Assembly: GCA_934371475.1 (NCBI GenBank)
Contig: CAKRNX010000029.1
Location: forward strand, 1-19,646
Source: an uncultured Lachnospiraceae bacterium
GTDB taxonomy: Bacteria; Bacillota; Clostridia; Lachnospirales; Lachnospiraceae
Direction of reading: 5' to 3'
Length of the DNA stretch: 19,646 nucleotides
Below the pieces are notes generated by a model. It did not search any database and had not been told where the DNA came from. It saw only the letters and a program-made list of their open reading frames with translations. Position 1 is the stretch's first letter; the number at the start of each line of letters is the position of its first letter. Of the stretch, positions 7,561 through 14,660 are shown in pieces. The translations under genes were made by a program, and so were the position numbers.

Positions 7561-7730
7561 AAATAAAATCCTCTCATTTTTCGTAGGCGGAAACCTACTA
7601 CCTTTAGGTGGTGGGAGGTGATGGGCAGTTGACTTCTTATCCTTCCAGACTTTTACACAAAAAGATTCAGAAATACCCCGACACATTTTCGCACCAGGCG
7701 CGGTTGCCTGCGACAATCGTCTTTTTCACA
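7561..7730. other. Hairpin-rich intergenic region between tadA and SRP RNA, possible IS200/IS605-type end remnant
   Basis: CCTACTACCT TT AGGTGGTGGG (about 7592-7613) folds into a 10-bp stem with two G-U pairs, flanked by GTAGGCGGAAA and GATGGGCAGTTGACTTC. The look of this sequence resembles the subterminal hairpins of IS200/IS605-type elements, from memory. No transposase is present. A second small hairpin, CAGGC...GCCTG, is near 7695-7710. Confidence 0.25.
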
Positions 7731-7758
7731 AAAAAAGCCACCGGGGAACCCCGATGGC
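7730..7758 (-). terminator. Rho-independent terminator of SRP RNA
   Basis: On the minus strand GCCATCGGGG TT CCCCGGTGGC is followed by seven Ts. The 10-bp stem with one wobble pair and tiny loop lies about 16 bases after the end of the SRP RNA. Confidence 0.9.
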
Positions 7759-7773
7759 CTATCATACTTTTTT

Positions 7774-8037
7774 ACCGTGCGCCTCACTTTGACTGCATGC
7801 CACAAACGTTACCTCTACAGTTAACTCAGCCCAGGCTGCCTCACGTCACACAGAAGCTTCTGCTTAGTGCTGCTCCGTTCCCGACCTGACACGGTTCACA
7901 GATTTCTGTTGCGCGAGACCCAAACGTCAACGCCACTTATAGAGGGCAGCTTCACAACAATACAGCCTCGGATCGGCATGACCCCCGCTGTAGCGGATTG
8001 CGGGTACAGGGCACCGCTATCTCCCCGGCTGCACGGT
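7774..8037 (-). ncRNA. ffs: Signal recognition particle RNA, large Gram-positive type (scRNA)
   Basis: RNA scaffold of the signal recognition particle, binding Ffh and directing nascent membrane and secreted proteins to the translocon. About 264 nt long, the Bacillus-type form with an Alu domain. The 5' ACCGTGC pairs with the 3' GCACGGT. Segments matching the Bacillus scRNA include GGTGCCCTGTACC-like GGTGCCCTGTACCCGCAAT, GCGTTGACGTTTGGGTC with CGCGCAAC, and the Ffh-binding tip GTCAGGTCGGGAACGGAGC with the GGAA tetraloop. The closing pair of the tetraloop is altered in a compensatory way relative to the Bacillus CCGGAAGG. It has its own promoter and terminator. Ends are inferred from the promoter and the terminal pairing, accurate to a few bases. 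Confidence 0.95.
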
Positions 8038-8043
8038 ATTCTA

Positions 8044-8072
8044 ACTATACTAATTTTTTTCGATTTTGTCAA
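8044..8072 (-). promoter_or_regulatory. Near-consensus promoter of SRP RNA
   Basis: TTGACA at 8067-8072 and TATAGT at 8044-8049 on the minus strand, separated by exactly 17 bases. The predicted start falls at about 8037, on the A of ACCGTGC. This is the strongest promoter seen in the window, as expected for a stable RNA. Confidence 0.9.
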
Positions 8073-8177
8073 CTACCAACAAACGTATGCTGCACATCTC
8101 TGTGAGCCACTTCTTTGTACTTCCGCAGCGCGGCTTTTATTCCGCGCAAGCAGGCTGCGCCAGCAGCGACTTCTTTT

Positions 8178-8191
8178 CTGCGAGCTGCGCA
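8178..8191 (+). repeat. Copy of dispersed motif CTGYRAGSTGYGCA
   Basis: Reads CTGCGAGCTGCGCA. The preceding CGCGCAAGCAGGCTGC (8144-8159) is also similar to CGCGCGAGCAGGCTGC near 3030, so 3030-3125 and 8140-8195 share two short blocks in the same order. No palindrome of the CAAGAATG type is attached. Confidence 0.4.
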
Positions 8192-8219
8192 GTCTACACT
8201 CCGTTTCAGTCTTCTTCCT

Positions 8220-8651
8220 CTACAAAAACGCACGTACCTCTGACATAAAATCCTCTTCTGTATTCATCAGTTTTTCTGCCAGCGCTGCTGCTTCTCTGGA
8301 TGCCTGCGGAAACGTCCGCATCTTTTCACCAATAGTCTGGATGCCCATATTGCATCCGTCCATCATCAGCTTTGCAATCTGTGTCTGATCATTGCGGCGC
8401 ATCATTTTAATCTGCGTCGTCAGCCATGACATAGCCTCTGCGGCAGGTCCCGGATTTTTGTCCGGTTTTCCGTGTTCCTCCAGCATCTGCGATGCTTTTT
8501 TCTGTATCTGTTCATGTTTTTCCTGATATTTCTCCAGAAGCTGTTCCAGTTTCTGGGGCATCTCAAAATTTCTGATCTGTCGGAAACTGTTTTCAGCCAT
8601 CTCGCATCCCAGATCAATTTCTTCCAGCAATTTAATTGTATCCTGCTCCAT
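8220..8651 (-). CDS. Hypothetical helical protein (ferritin-like/four-helix-bundle type)
   Basis: From ATG at 8651 this is 143 residues, almost entirely predicted helix: MEQDTIKLLEEIDLGCEMAE, then QKLEQLLEKYQEKHEQIQKK, WLTTQIKMMRRNDQTQIAKL, MMDGCNMGIQTI, and a final AEKLMNTEEDFMSEVRAFL. The E/H spacing and helical register suggest a four-helix bundle, and I recall similar Lachnospiraceae hypothetical proteins with an LGC...LMMDGCNMGI pattern. No metal site can be assigned. A GTG at 8666 is an alternative start; neither has a strong ribosome binding site. The frame is also open upstream of GTG to a stop within the promoter region. An extended -10 (TGGTATAAT) lies at 8720-8725. It is separated from the DUF6128-like gene by its own promoter. 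Function unknown. Confidence 0.8.
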   Translation of the reverse strand: MEQDTIKLLEEIDLGCEMAENSFRQIRNFEMPQKLEQLLEKYQEKHEQIQKKASQMLEEHGKPDKNPGPAAEAMSWLTTQIKMMRRNDQTQIAKLMMDGCNMGIQTIGEKMRTFPQASREAAALAEKLMNTEEDFMSEVRAFL

Positions 8652-8719
8652 TCCCGCATCTCTCACTTTCCATGTTCTTTTATATTCTTCATTCTCCAGT
8701 ATTCCCGCCCGGCGCGGAT

Positions 8720-8725
8720 ATTATA
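8720..8725 (-). promoter_or_regulatory. Extended -10 promoter of the 143-aa hypothetical protein
   Basis: TATAAT preceded by TGG on the minus strand; no -35 match at 17 bases. It lies between this gene and the stop of the gene upstream at 8779, so the two are probably separate units. Confidence 0.55.
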
Positions 8726-8778
8726 CCAGATGTGAGATGCCTCCCGCCTGTTTTCTATTATTACGATCAGAGTTTACT

Positions 8779-10257
8779 TTATAATCTGCGGCACCAGTAG
8801 CCAAAAGTTCCTCCATAACCCGGTCTGCCATATCCCGGTACAAATTCCGGGAATCCGAAATCTGCCGCCTGTTTTCGCTCCTGGCAGCAGTCTCTTCCGG
8901 GCACTCCCAGCAAAAAACCTCTGCTCCCGTCATCATACAGCAGCAGATGATGATACTGCACAAATCCCTGCATCATAAAACTGTTTCTCCCAACCGGCCA
9001 TCCCTGCTCCCTCAGCCACATCACATCACGCGGACAGATCATCAGCCCCTCTTCCTGCACTCCCTCAAACGGCCGAAATCTCCTATGGTGCTGCCTCAGC
9101 ATATTCCAGTGCTGCTGCCATTCGCTTTCCGTTTCAGTCTCTTTTTCAACCTTTACCCGCTGCATTGCTTCCAGACACTCCTGCGGTTCTCTCCCCGTTC
9201 CAAACCTTGTCTCGCGTATCTGATCTTCCTTTTCTCTATTATCCCCTATATCAATCGATATTATTCGATTTATATTATCGATATCTTCTTGTCCATTTTT
9301 GTTGATATGTTTTGCCTGAATATTTTCCTGATCAATATCTCCAGTGCAGGTATCCTGTTCTGTTTCCTGCAGCGCCTCCCTCTCCTCTCCGCTCTCTGCG
9401 TCTTCCTTCCCTGTCATTTTTTCTTCCTTTTTCTCAGATACTTCCTCTATCTTCCTCTCCTCCATATTTGCCTGTACATCCTCTGTTTCTATTTCCGCCT
9501 CTGTCGCCCGCAGCCCTCCCTCCTCTTCTGATCCTGCTGTTTTCTTTTCGCTTTTTTCCTCATCCTTTTCTGTATTTTCATCTGTTTCTATATTTATCTT
9601 TGCGCCTGTTTCTATCCCTTTCTCCGAATCCGCCTCCCGATTTTCTGCATCTTTTGCTTTTTCCCCCGCCTCTTTCTCCACACTTTCCGTTTTTTTCTCT
9701 GTATCCTTTTCCTTGTAATCCCTGTAAATATCTGTTTTTTTCGCTTTATTTCTGTTCTGCTCTTCTTTCTCTCTCTGCAGCTCCTCCGGCGTCTTCAGGC
9801 GCTCCGGCTCCACTTCCCCTTCCTGCCAGTGGGAAATAAAACAGCGCCCCCCGCCTGCCGGTATCCACAGGCCTGTCAGACTCTCTTTATTTTTTTCTTC
9901 TACTTCATCCTGAAATTCCAGTTTCCGAATAAAACTGTCACCCTGCGGCCATCCTTTTCCCAGATATGTCACGTGATAGTAATCAGCTTTTTCCTTTTTG
10001 CTCCTGCTTTCATTCAGCCCGTTTTCCGCTCTGTTCTCTGCTTTGTTCTCCTCTCTATTCTCTTCTCCATTTCTTCTGCTCTGCTCCCGATAGCCGTATA
10101 TTGCCAGCGGCTGCGGCTGCCAGATTTCCCTGCGCAGCTGCAAATGCAGCCGATATCTGCCATTTCGGCGGTCCACCCGTACAAATCCCGCATTTCCCGC
10201 TTTCTTTCCGTTTATGTATTCATAGAAATATGCAACAAAACGCTGATACTCTGCCAT
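8779..10257 (-). CDS. DUF6128-like protein with long charged low-complexity linker
   Basis: From ATG at 10257 the protein has 492 residues; AGGAGGG eight bases upstream fixes this start over the in-frame ATG at 10305. The N-terminal part (1-150) starts MAEYQRFVAYFYEYINGKKA and contains VDRRNGRYRLHLQLR and HVTYLGKGWPQGDSF. About 155-375 is a low-complexity Glu/Lys/Asn/Thr-rich linker. The C-terminal domain (about 390-492) contains RRFRPFEGV, REQGWPVGRNSFMMQGF, YHHLLLYDDGSRGFLLGVPG, FGFPEFVP and the end GTFGYWCRRL. I recognise the N- and C-terminal pattern as that of Lachnospiraceae proteins annotated DUF6128. No signal peptide or membrane segment. The function is unknown; the family is restricted enough to support the taxonomic call. 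Confidence 0.85.
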   Translation of the reverse strand: MAEYQRFVAYFYEYINGKKAGNAGFVRVDRRNGRYRLHLQLRREIWQPQPLAIYGYREQSRRNGEENREENKAENRAENGLNESRSKKEKADYYHVTYLGKGWPQGDSFIRKLEFQDEVEEKNKESLTGLWIPAGGGRCFISHWQEGEVEPERLKTPEELQREKEEQNRNKAKKTDIYRDYKEKDTEKKTESVEKEAGEKAKDAENREADSEKGIETGAKINIETDENTEKDEEKSEKKTAGSEEEGGLRATEAEIETEDVQANMEERKIEEVSEKKEEKMTGKEDAESGEEREALQETEQDTCTGDIDQENIQAKHINKNGQEDIDNINRIISIDIGDNREKEDQIRETRFGTGREPQECLEAMQRVKVEKETETESEWQQHWNMLRQHHRRFRPFEGVQEEGLMICPRDVMWLREQGWPVGRNSFMMQGFVQYHHLLLYDDGSRGFLLGVPGRDCCQERKQAADFGFPEFVPGYGRPGYGGTFGYWCRRL

Positions 10258-10342
10258 AACACTTCCCTCCTGTTCTTCTTTCAGCATATGAAGCATTTCT
10301 CCCAAATATCACAGAAGCGCAGATTCTCCGCTCATTTTCCCA

Positions 10343-10371
10343 TTGTTTGATGCCTGAATTTTTGCTATACT
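10343..10371 (+). promoter_or_regulatory. Promoter of the RlmI-like methyltransferase
   Basis: TTGTTT at 10343-10348 and TATACT at 10366-10371 with a 17-base spacer; TGC before the -10 makes it an extended -10. The predicted start is about 40 bases upstream of the ATG. Confidence 0.6.
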
Positions 10372-10419
10372 GTTTTGAATGTACAATTAAGACCAGCGAA
10401 TTATCCGGGAGGAAACAAT

Positions 10420-11622
10420 ATGCACGATACAATCGTTACTTTAAAAAAAGGAGAAGGCCGTACTCTGAAAGCCGGCGGTATGTGGGTATATGACAATGAG
10501 ATCGATACCATTGCCGGAAGCTTTGAAAACGGCGACATCATTACCGTTCATGATTTTGACGGATATTTTATGGGATATGGATTCATCAATATGAATTCCA
10601 AAATTGCGATTCGTCTCATGTCAAGACACCGGGAACATCCTGTAGATCAGACTCTGATTGAGCGCCGTGTACGAAATGCATGGCAGTACCGCAAAGATGT
10701 GACAGACACATCCTGCTGCCGCCTGATTTTCGGCGAAGCTGATTTTCTTCCCGGCATTGTGATTGATAAATTTTCTGATGTGCTTGTGGTAGAAAGCCTG
10801 GCACTTGGCATTGACCGCCTCAAGCCCCTGATTCTGGACACGCTGAAAAAAGTGCTGGCTGAAGACGGTATCTCTATCCGCGGCATCTATGAGCGAAGCG
10901 ACGCCAAGGTACGTCTCCGCGAGGGAATGGAGCGCTCCAAGGGCTTTATCGGAGAACCGTTCGATACCAAAGTGGAAATCACAGAAAACGGTGTCCACTA
11001 CATGGTAAATGTAGAGGATGGACAGAAAACCGGATTTTTCCTGGATCAGAAATACAACCGCGCCGCGATTGCACGCCTCTGCCGCGGCAAAAAGGTGCTG
11101 GACTGCTTTACCCATACCGGTTCTTTTGCACTGAATGCAGGCATGGCCGGCGCGTCCTCCGTCCTTGGTGTGGATGCATCCGAACTCGGAGTCGCCCAGG
11201 CCGAGGAAAATGCGCGTCTGAATCACCTGGAGGACCGCGTCAGCTTCCGCTGTGCCGATGTCTTTGATCTGCTGCCGGAACTGGAAAAAGAAGGCGAACA
11301 GTACGATGTGGTGATCCTGGATCCCCCCGCCTTCACCAAATCCCGCAATTCCATTAAAAATGCCGTGAAGGGCTATCGTGAAATCAATCTGCGCGGCATT
11401 CGTCTCGTAAAAGACGGAGGATACCTGGCCACCTGCTCCTGCTCTCACTTTATGGATCCTGAACTCTTTGCCAAGACCATCCGCGAGGCTGCCCGCAGCG
11501 CTCACCGCCGTCTGCGTCAGGTAGAATTCCGTACTCAGGCCTGTGATCATCCGATCCTCTGGGCTGCGGACGAATCTTACTATCTGAAATTCTACATTTT
11601 CCAGGTGGTAGATGAGAAATAA
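10420..11622 (+). CDS. rlmI: RlmI-like 23S rRNA (cytosine-C5) methyltransferase
   Basis: SAM-dependent class I methyltransferase; E. coli RlmI makes m5C1962 in 23S rRNA. The 400-residue length matches the family. An N-terminal PUA-like domain (about 1-75: VTLKKGEGRTLKAGGMWVYD, DIITVHDFDGYFMGYGF) is followed by the RlmI beta hairpin (EADFLPGIVIDKFSDVLVV). Then comes the Rossmann domain with motif I VLDCFTHTGSFALNAG and motif IV DVVILDPPAFTKS, and TCSCSHFM near the substrate site. The start at 10420 follows GGGAGGAAACA; the in-frame ATG at 10375 lacks a ribosome binding site and lies too close to the promoter. No terminator follows directly: the gene is followed by an AT-rich island, and the first strong terminator is at 14473. 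The exact target base is inferred from family. Confidence 0.92.
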   Translation: MHDTIVTLKKGEGRTLKAGGMWVYDNEIDTIAGSFENGDIITVHDFDGYFMGYGFINMNSKIAIRLMSRHREHPVDQTLIERRVRNAWQYRKDVTDTSCCRLIFGEADFLPGIVIDKFSDVLVVESLALGIDRLKPLILDTLKKVLAEDGISIRGIYERSDAKVRLREGMERSKGFIGEPFDTKVEITENGVHYMVNVEDGQKTGFFLDQKYNRAAIARLCRGKKVLDCFTHTGSFALNAGMAGASSVLGVDASELGVAQAEENARLNHLEDRVSFRCADVFDLLPELEKEGEQYDVVILDPPAFTKSRNSIKNAVKGYREINLRGIRLVKDGGYLATCSCSHFMDPELFAKTIREAARSAHRRLRQVEFRTQACDHPILWAADESYYLKFYIFQVVDEK

Positions 11623-11909
11623 ATGGTCTAGGTGCAGAAAAATCAATATATAAAAGGTTTTTGTGCAAAATTGATATTGGGTTGAATTATCGCAAAATGT
11701 CAAAAATTGATGGATTTTTTTTACAAAATGGTATAGTAAATGGTGTACAGTGAGTAAGAGAAAAAACGTATAGTAGACAGGCTGGGAACCAGATGTTCAT
11801 CTTTCAATAGTAATATGAAAATTTATTTGTGATGTAGAGCATTGGCTAAGTAAAAAACTTTTATTAAAGAAAGGGAAGTTGTTTGAATATTATAAAGGAG
11901 TGAGAAATA
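11623..11909. other. AT-rich leader region of the zinc-ribbon nuclease gene
   Basis: Composition drops to strongly AT-rich immediately after the rlmI stop. Contains direct repeats of AAAATTGAT (within about 11665-11712) and a candidate promoter at 11732-11737. The ribosome binding site AAGGAG lies nine bases before the ATG at 11910. No terminator-like hairpin for rlmI was seen. A long leader of about 165 bases is predicted; I see no known riboswitch in it. Confidence 0.5.
11732..11737 (+). promoter_or_regulatory. Candidate extended -10 of the zinc-ribbon nuclease gene
   Basis: TGGTATAGT. The nearest -35-like hexamer, TTGATG, is 19 bases upstream, so the extended -10 carries most of the support. 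Confidence 0.4.
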
Positions 11910-14366
11910 ATGCCGTCATTTGAAGATTTAACAGGTAAGAAAATAGGGTATTTGACTGTTATGTATCGTGCATCAGATTGGATTCAGCCGTCTGGACAAC
12001 ATAAGCGGATGTGGCATTGCATATGTGAATGTGGAAATGAGTGTGATGTTCGTGCAAGCGATATAAAATCGGGAAATACAACTTCCTGTGGATGTCAATC
12101 TTCAAAGAAAAAAAGTATTGGATTGGAAGATTTGACGGGAAAACAATTTGGAGATTTTATAGTAATAAAGCGTGCAACTAATAGAATTACGCCGTCAGGA
12201 CAACAAACAAGAGTGTGGCATTGTAAGTGTAAGAAGTGTGGATTAGAAAAGGATATTCAAGCGAGCCAAATAAAACATTTTTCAGGAAAATGTACATGTA
12301 GCAAAAAGAAAGTAGAGCATGACTTATGTGGATATACTTTTGATAAATTGAAAGTCCAAAAATTCGATAAAAATGTAAATGGAAAAAAATACTGGTTATG
12401 TGACTGTGAATGTGGTAATAAGAATATTTCAATAGAAGAGTGGCGTTTATTATCGGGAAAAAAGAAATCGTGTGGTTGTCAGGCAAAAAAGAAATCAGAA
12501 GAACAACGGATAGAAAAAATATGTAAATTGAAAAAGTCATTACTTGATGTAAATTCATTGCTTGCAGAAAAGTGGCATCCTTTAAAAAATAATAATTTGA
12601 GACCAGAGTTAGTGACAGCGAATTGTAATAAAAAAGTATGGTGGTTGGGTAAATGTGGACATGAATGGGAAGCTACAGTAGGTGCTAGAAATAGAGGAAC
12701 AGGATGTCCAATATGTTCAAATCATAGAACATTAAAAGGTTTTAATGACATTGAGACGTTATATCCAGAAGTGTTATCTGAATGGGATTATGAGAAAAAT
12801 GAAGTTTTACCAGAAGAAATATCATCTCTTAATACACGAATATGGTGGAAGTGCAATTTGGGACATTCTTATAGTATGAAAATATCACTGAGAGTCGGGA
12901 AACAAAAGTGTGGATGTCCATATTGTTCTGTACCAGCCAAAAAAGTATTGAAAGGATTTAATGATTTAGCAACGACCCACCCAGATACTTTAAAAGAATG
13001 GGATTATCAAAAAAATAATATAAAACCAGAAGAAATTTCTGCTGGGAGCAGTAAAAAAATATGGTGGAAATGCAAAGAGGGACATTCATTTGAACAGGTG
13101 ATATCATATAAAGCGAGATCAGAAAAGAAGTCAACATGTCCATATTGCTCAAATCAGAAATTACTAAAAGGATACAATGATTTAGCAACTACGCATGCTT
13201 ATATTTTAGATGAATGGGATTACATAAAGAATGAGGTCTCTCCAACAGAAATAGGTGTTGGAACACATAAGAAAATATGGTGGAAATGTCCTTTTGGACA
13301 TTCATATCAAAGTTATCCTTCAAATAGATGTGGAAAGCAACATACGGGTTGTCCTATATGTGATAAGGAAAATCATACATCATTTCCAGAGCAAGCTGTT
13401 TTTTATTATATAAAAAAATATTTTCCAGATGCTGTTAACTCTGATAAAGCGAGAATAGGAATGGAATTAGATATTTATATTCCTCATTTAGATATAGCAA
13501 TTGAGTATGATGGAAGAAATTGGCATAAAGATAATGCATTTGAATTAAAGAAAAATGAAGCATGTAAGAAAAAAAATGTATTATTGATTCGTGTTCGGGA
13601 AGAGGGACTTGAATTATACGATGATTGTATCTGTTTAGTGCGCAATAATGTTCGTTCTAATAAAAGTTTGTCAAAAGTAATAGATGAATTATTGAAAATG
13701 ACAGCTAATATAAATGGAGATATAGATGTTGATAGAGACGCTGGACAGATATATTCAACTTATATCAAAACAAGGAAAGAAAAAAGTTTGGCTTCCGTTT
13801 TTCCACAAATTGCGGACGAATGGCACCCGACTAAAAACGGCGATTTAATGCCGATGATGGTTGCTCCTTCTGCAAATAAAAAAGTGTGGTGGTTTGGGAA
13901 ATGCGGACATGAGTATCAGATGGATATTCAAAGCAGGACAAATCAGAATTCTAAATGTCCGTATTGTAGTGGCAAGAAGGTATTGCCAGGATTTAATGAT
14001 TTTGAAACATGGTGTAAGATAAATGACAGGATGGTGTTATTAGAAGAATGGGATTATTCGAGAAATAAAATATTACCATCAGAAGTGACGAAAGCATCTG
14101 ATAAGTTAATTTTTTGGAAATGCAAGAAATGTTCAAATGTATGGAAAACAAAAGTTGATAGTCGAACAAGGATGATGTCTGGATGTCCACGATGTGCATC
14201 ATATTATAGAAATGCCAAAGCAGTTGTTAATTTGGATACGGGTAAGGTGTATGACAGTATATTAGAAGCGGAAAAAGAACTGGGAATAAATCGGGCATGT
14301 ATAGGTAATGTATGTCGAGGGAAGCAAAAGAAAGCAGGGGGTTATAGATGGGCTTATTATAAGTAA
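11910..14366 (+). CDS. Multi-zinc-ribbon protein with Vsr/EDxHD-like nuclease core and NUMOD-like C-terminus
   Basis: Large protein of 818 residues encoded by AT-rich DNA unlike its neighbours. Three N-terminal modules of the DLTGKKxGxLxV...WHCxCxCG...SCGC type (about 5-62, 73-130, 138-190; the third degenerate) resemble zinc fingers seen in phage AP2/HNH proteins. Then come zinc ribbons of the DUF4379 kind (WWKC..GHS...CPYCS, with EWDYxKN and LKGFNDLATTHP linkers) at about 218-285, 290-355, 362-425 and 434-485. A nuclease-like core at about 491-580 reads SFPEQAVFYYIKKYFPDA, MELDIYIP (D521), IAIEYDGRNWH (E532, D534, H539) and LLIRVREEGLEL, fitting Vsr-type EDxHD endonucleases. Two more ribbons follow (635-700, 712-763). 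The C-terminus (770-818: VVNLDTGKVYDSILEAEKEL ... GGYRWAYYK) resembles NUMOD1-type DNA-binding modules. It is probably a freestanding homing endonuclease-like mobile gene; a defence role is an alternative. Confidence 0.88.
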   Translation: MPSFEDLTGKKIGYLTVMYRASDWIQPSGQHKRMWHCICECGNECDVRASDIKSGNTTSCGCQSSKKKSIGLEDLTGKQFGDFIVIKRATNRITPSGQQTRVWHCKCKKCGLEKDIQASQIKHFSGKCTCSKKKVEHDLCGYTFDKLKVQKFDKNVNGKKYWLCDCECGNKNISIEEWRLLSGKKKSCGCQAKKKSEEQRIEKICKLKKSLLDVNSLLAEKWHPLKNNNLRPELVTANCNKKVWWLGKCGHEWEATVGARNRGTGCPICSNHRTLKGFNDIETLYPEVLSEWDYEKNEVLPEEISSLNTRIWWKCNLGHSYSMKISLRVGKQKCGCPYCSVPAKKVLKGFNDLATTHPDTLKEWDYQKNNIKPEEISAGSSKKIWWKCKEGHSFEQVISYKARSEKKSTCPYCSNQKLLKGYNDLATTHAYILDEWDYIKNEVSPTEIGVGTHKKIWWKCPFGHSYQSYPSNRCGKQHTGCPICDKENHTSFPEQAVFYYIKKYFPDAVNSDKARIGMELDIYIPHLDIAIEYDGRNWHKDNAFELKKNEACKKKNVLLIRVREEGLELYDDCICLVRNNVRSNKSLSKVIDELLKMTANINGDIDVDRDAGQIYSTYIKTRKEKSLASVFPQIADEWHPTKNGDLMPMMVAPSANKKVWWFGKCGHEYQMDIQSRTNQNSKCPYCSGKKVLPGFNDFETWCKINDRMVLLEEWDYSRNKILPSEVTKASDKLIFWKCKKCSNVWKTKVDSRTRMMSGCPRCASYYRNAKAVVNLDTGKVYDSILEAEKELGINRACIGNVCRGKQKKAGGYRWAYYK

Positions 14367-14472
14367 AAGCGTTGATACAATTTCAAACAAAAAATTTTGT
14401 GGATCAATATGAATATTTAAGTATAGTCAAGACCACCGGCTTAGCCGCATGACATGTTTTTTAATACATTCT
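14367..14472. other. AT-rich downstream flank with small hairpin, possible element boundary
   Basis: Holds CAATTTCAAACAAAAAATTT and then GACCACCGGCTTAGCCGCATG near 14431-14451, where CGGCT and AGCCG form a short hairpin. This resembles ends of IS200/IS605-type elements from memory only. Composition returns towards the host value after about 14425, which would place the right border of the AT-rich island near here. Confidence 0.3.
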
Positions 14473-14521
14473 AAAAAACAGAGGGTGCTGTTTCCTTTCG
14501 GAAATGCATCCTCTGTTTTCA
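14473..14521. terminator. Strong long-stem bidirectional terminator
   Basis: AAAACAGAGG (14475-14484) pairs with CCTCTGTTTT (14510-14519). The stem continues with GTGC/GCAT (one G-U) and an inner TTTCC-TTTC-GGAAA hairpin. It has T-runs on both strands, so it can serve rightward transcripts (the nuclease gene, and possibly rlmI originally) and the leftward htrA transcript. Confidence 0.85.
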
Positions 14522-14617
14522 AATTAAATATAAAAGGGAGTTTTCATTTATATCGATTTTAATCGATCTGTTTTATTTTTCATATTCAGGTATTGTTCCT
14601 GACTTTTCTCATTGCAG

Positions 14618-14639
14618 CAAGAATGCTGGCACATTCTTG
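14618..14639 (-). repeat. Intergenic palindrome CAAGAATG..CATTCTTG, inverted copy 4
   Basis: CAAGAATG, six bases, CATTCTTG. On the minus strand it reads TTCAAGAATG ... CATTCTTGCTGC, so the same flanking TTC and CTG are kept but in reverse orientation. It lies just after the htrA stop; the distal GAGGTGCG tail is not conserved. Confidence 0.7.
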
Positions 14640-14660
14640 AACTTGTCCACTCACTGCAAT

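Noticed and set aside
7608..8388. Plus-strand ORFs across the SRP RNA
   Set aside because: They overlap the SRP RNA, its promoter and terminator; no protein-like features.
9312..9839. Long plus-strand ORFs (175 and 194 codons) within 8947-9839
   Set aside because: They are antisense to the Glu/Lys-rich linker of the DUF6128-like gene; GAA/GAG/AAA codons give Ser/Phe/Leu/Pro-rich antisense frames. No ribosome binding site.
10621..11703. 360-codon minus-strand ORF across rlmI
   Set aside because: Antisense to a well-supported methyltransferase with clear motifs; no domain recognised.
11665..11712. CRISPR-like repeats from AAAATTGAT direct repeats
   Set aside because: Only short AT-rich repetitions without regular spacers.
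11623..14460. Group I or group II intron hosting the nuclease gene
   Set aside because: rlmI upstream is full-length and no gene is split across the region; no intron core motifs were recognised in the flanks.
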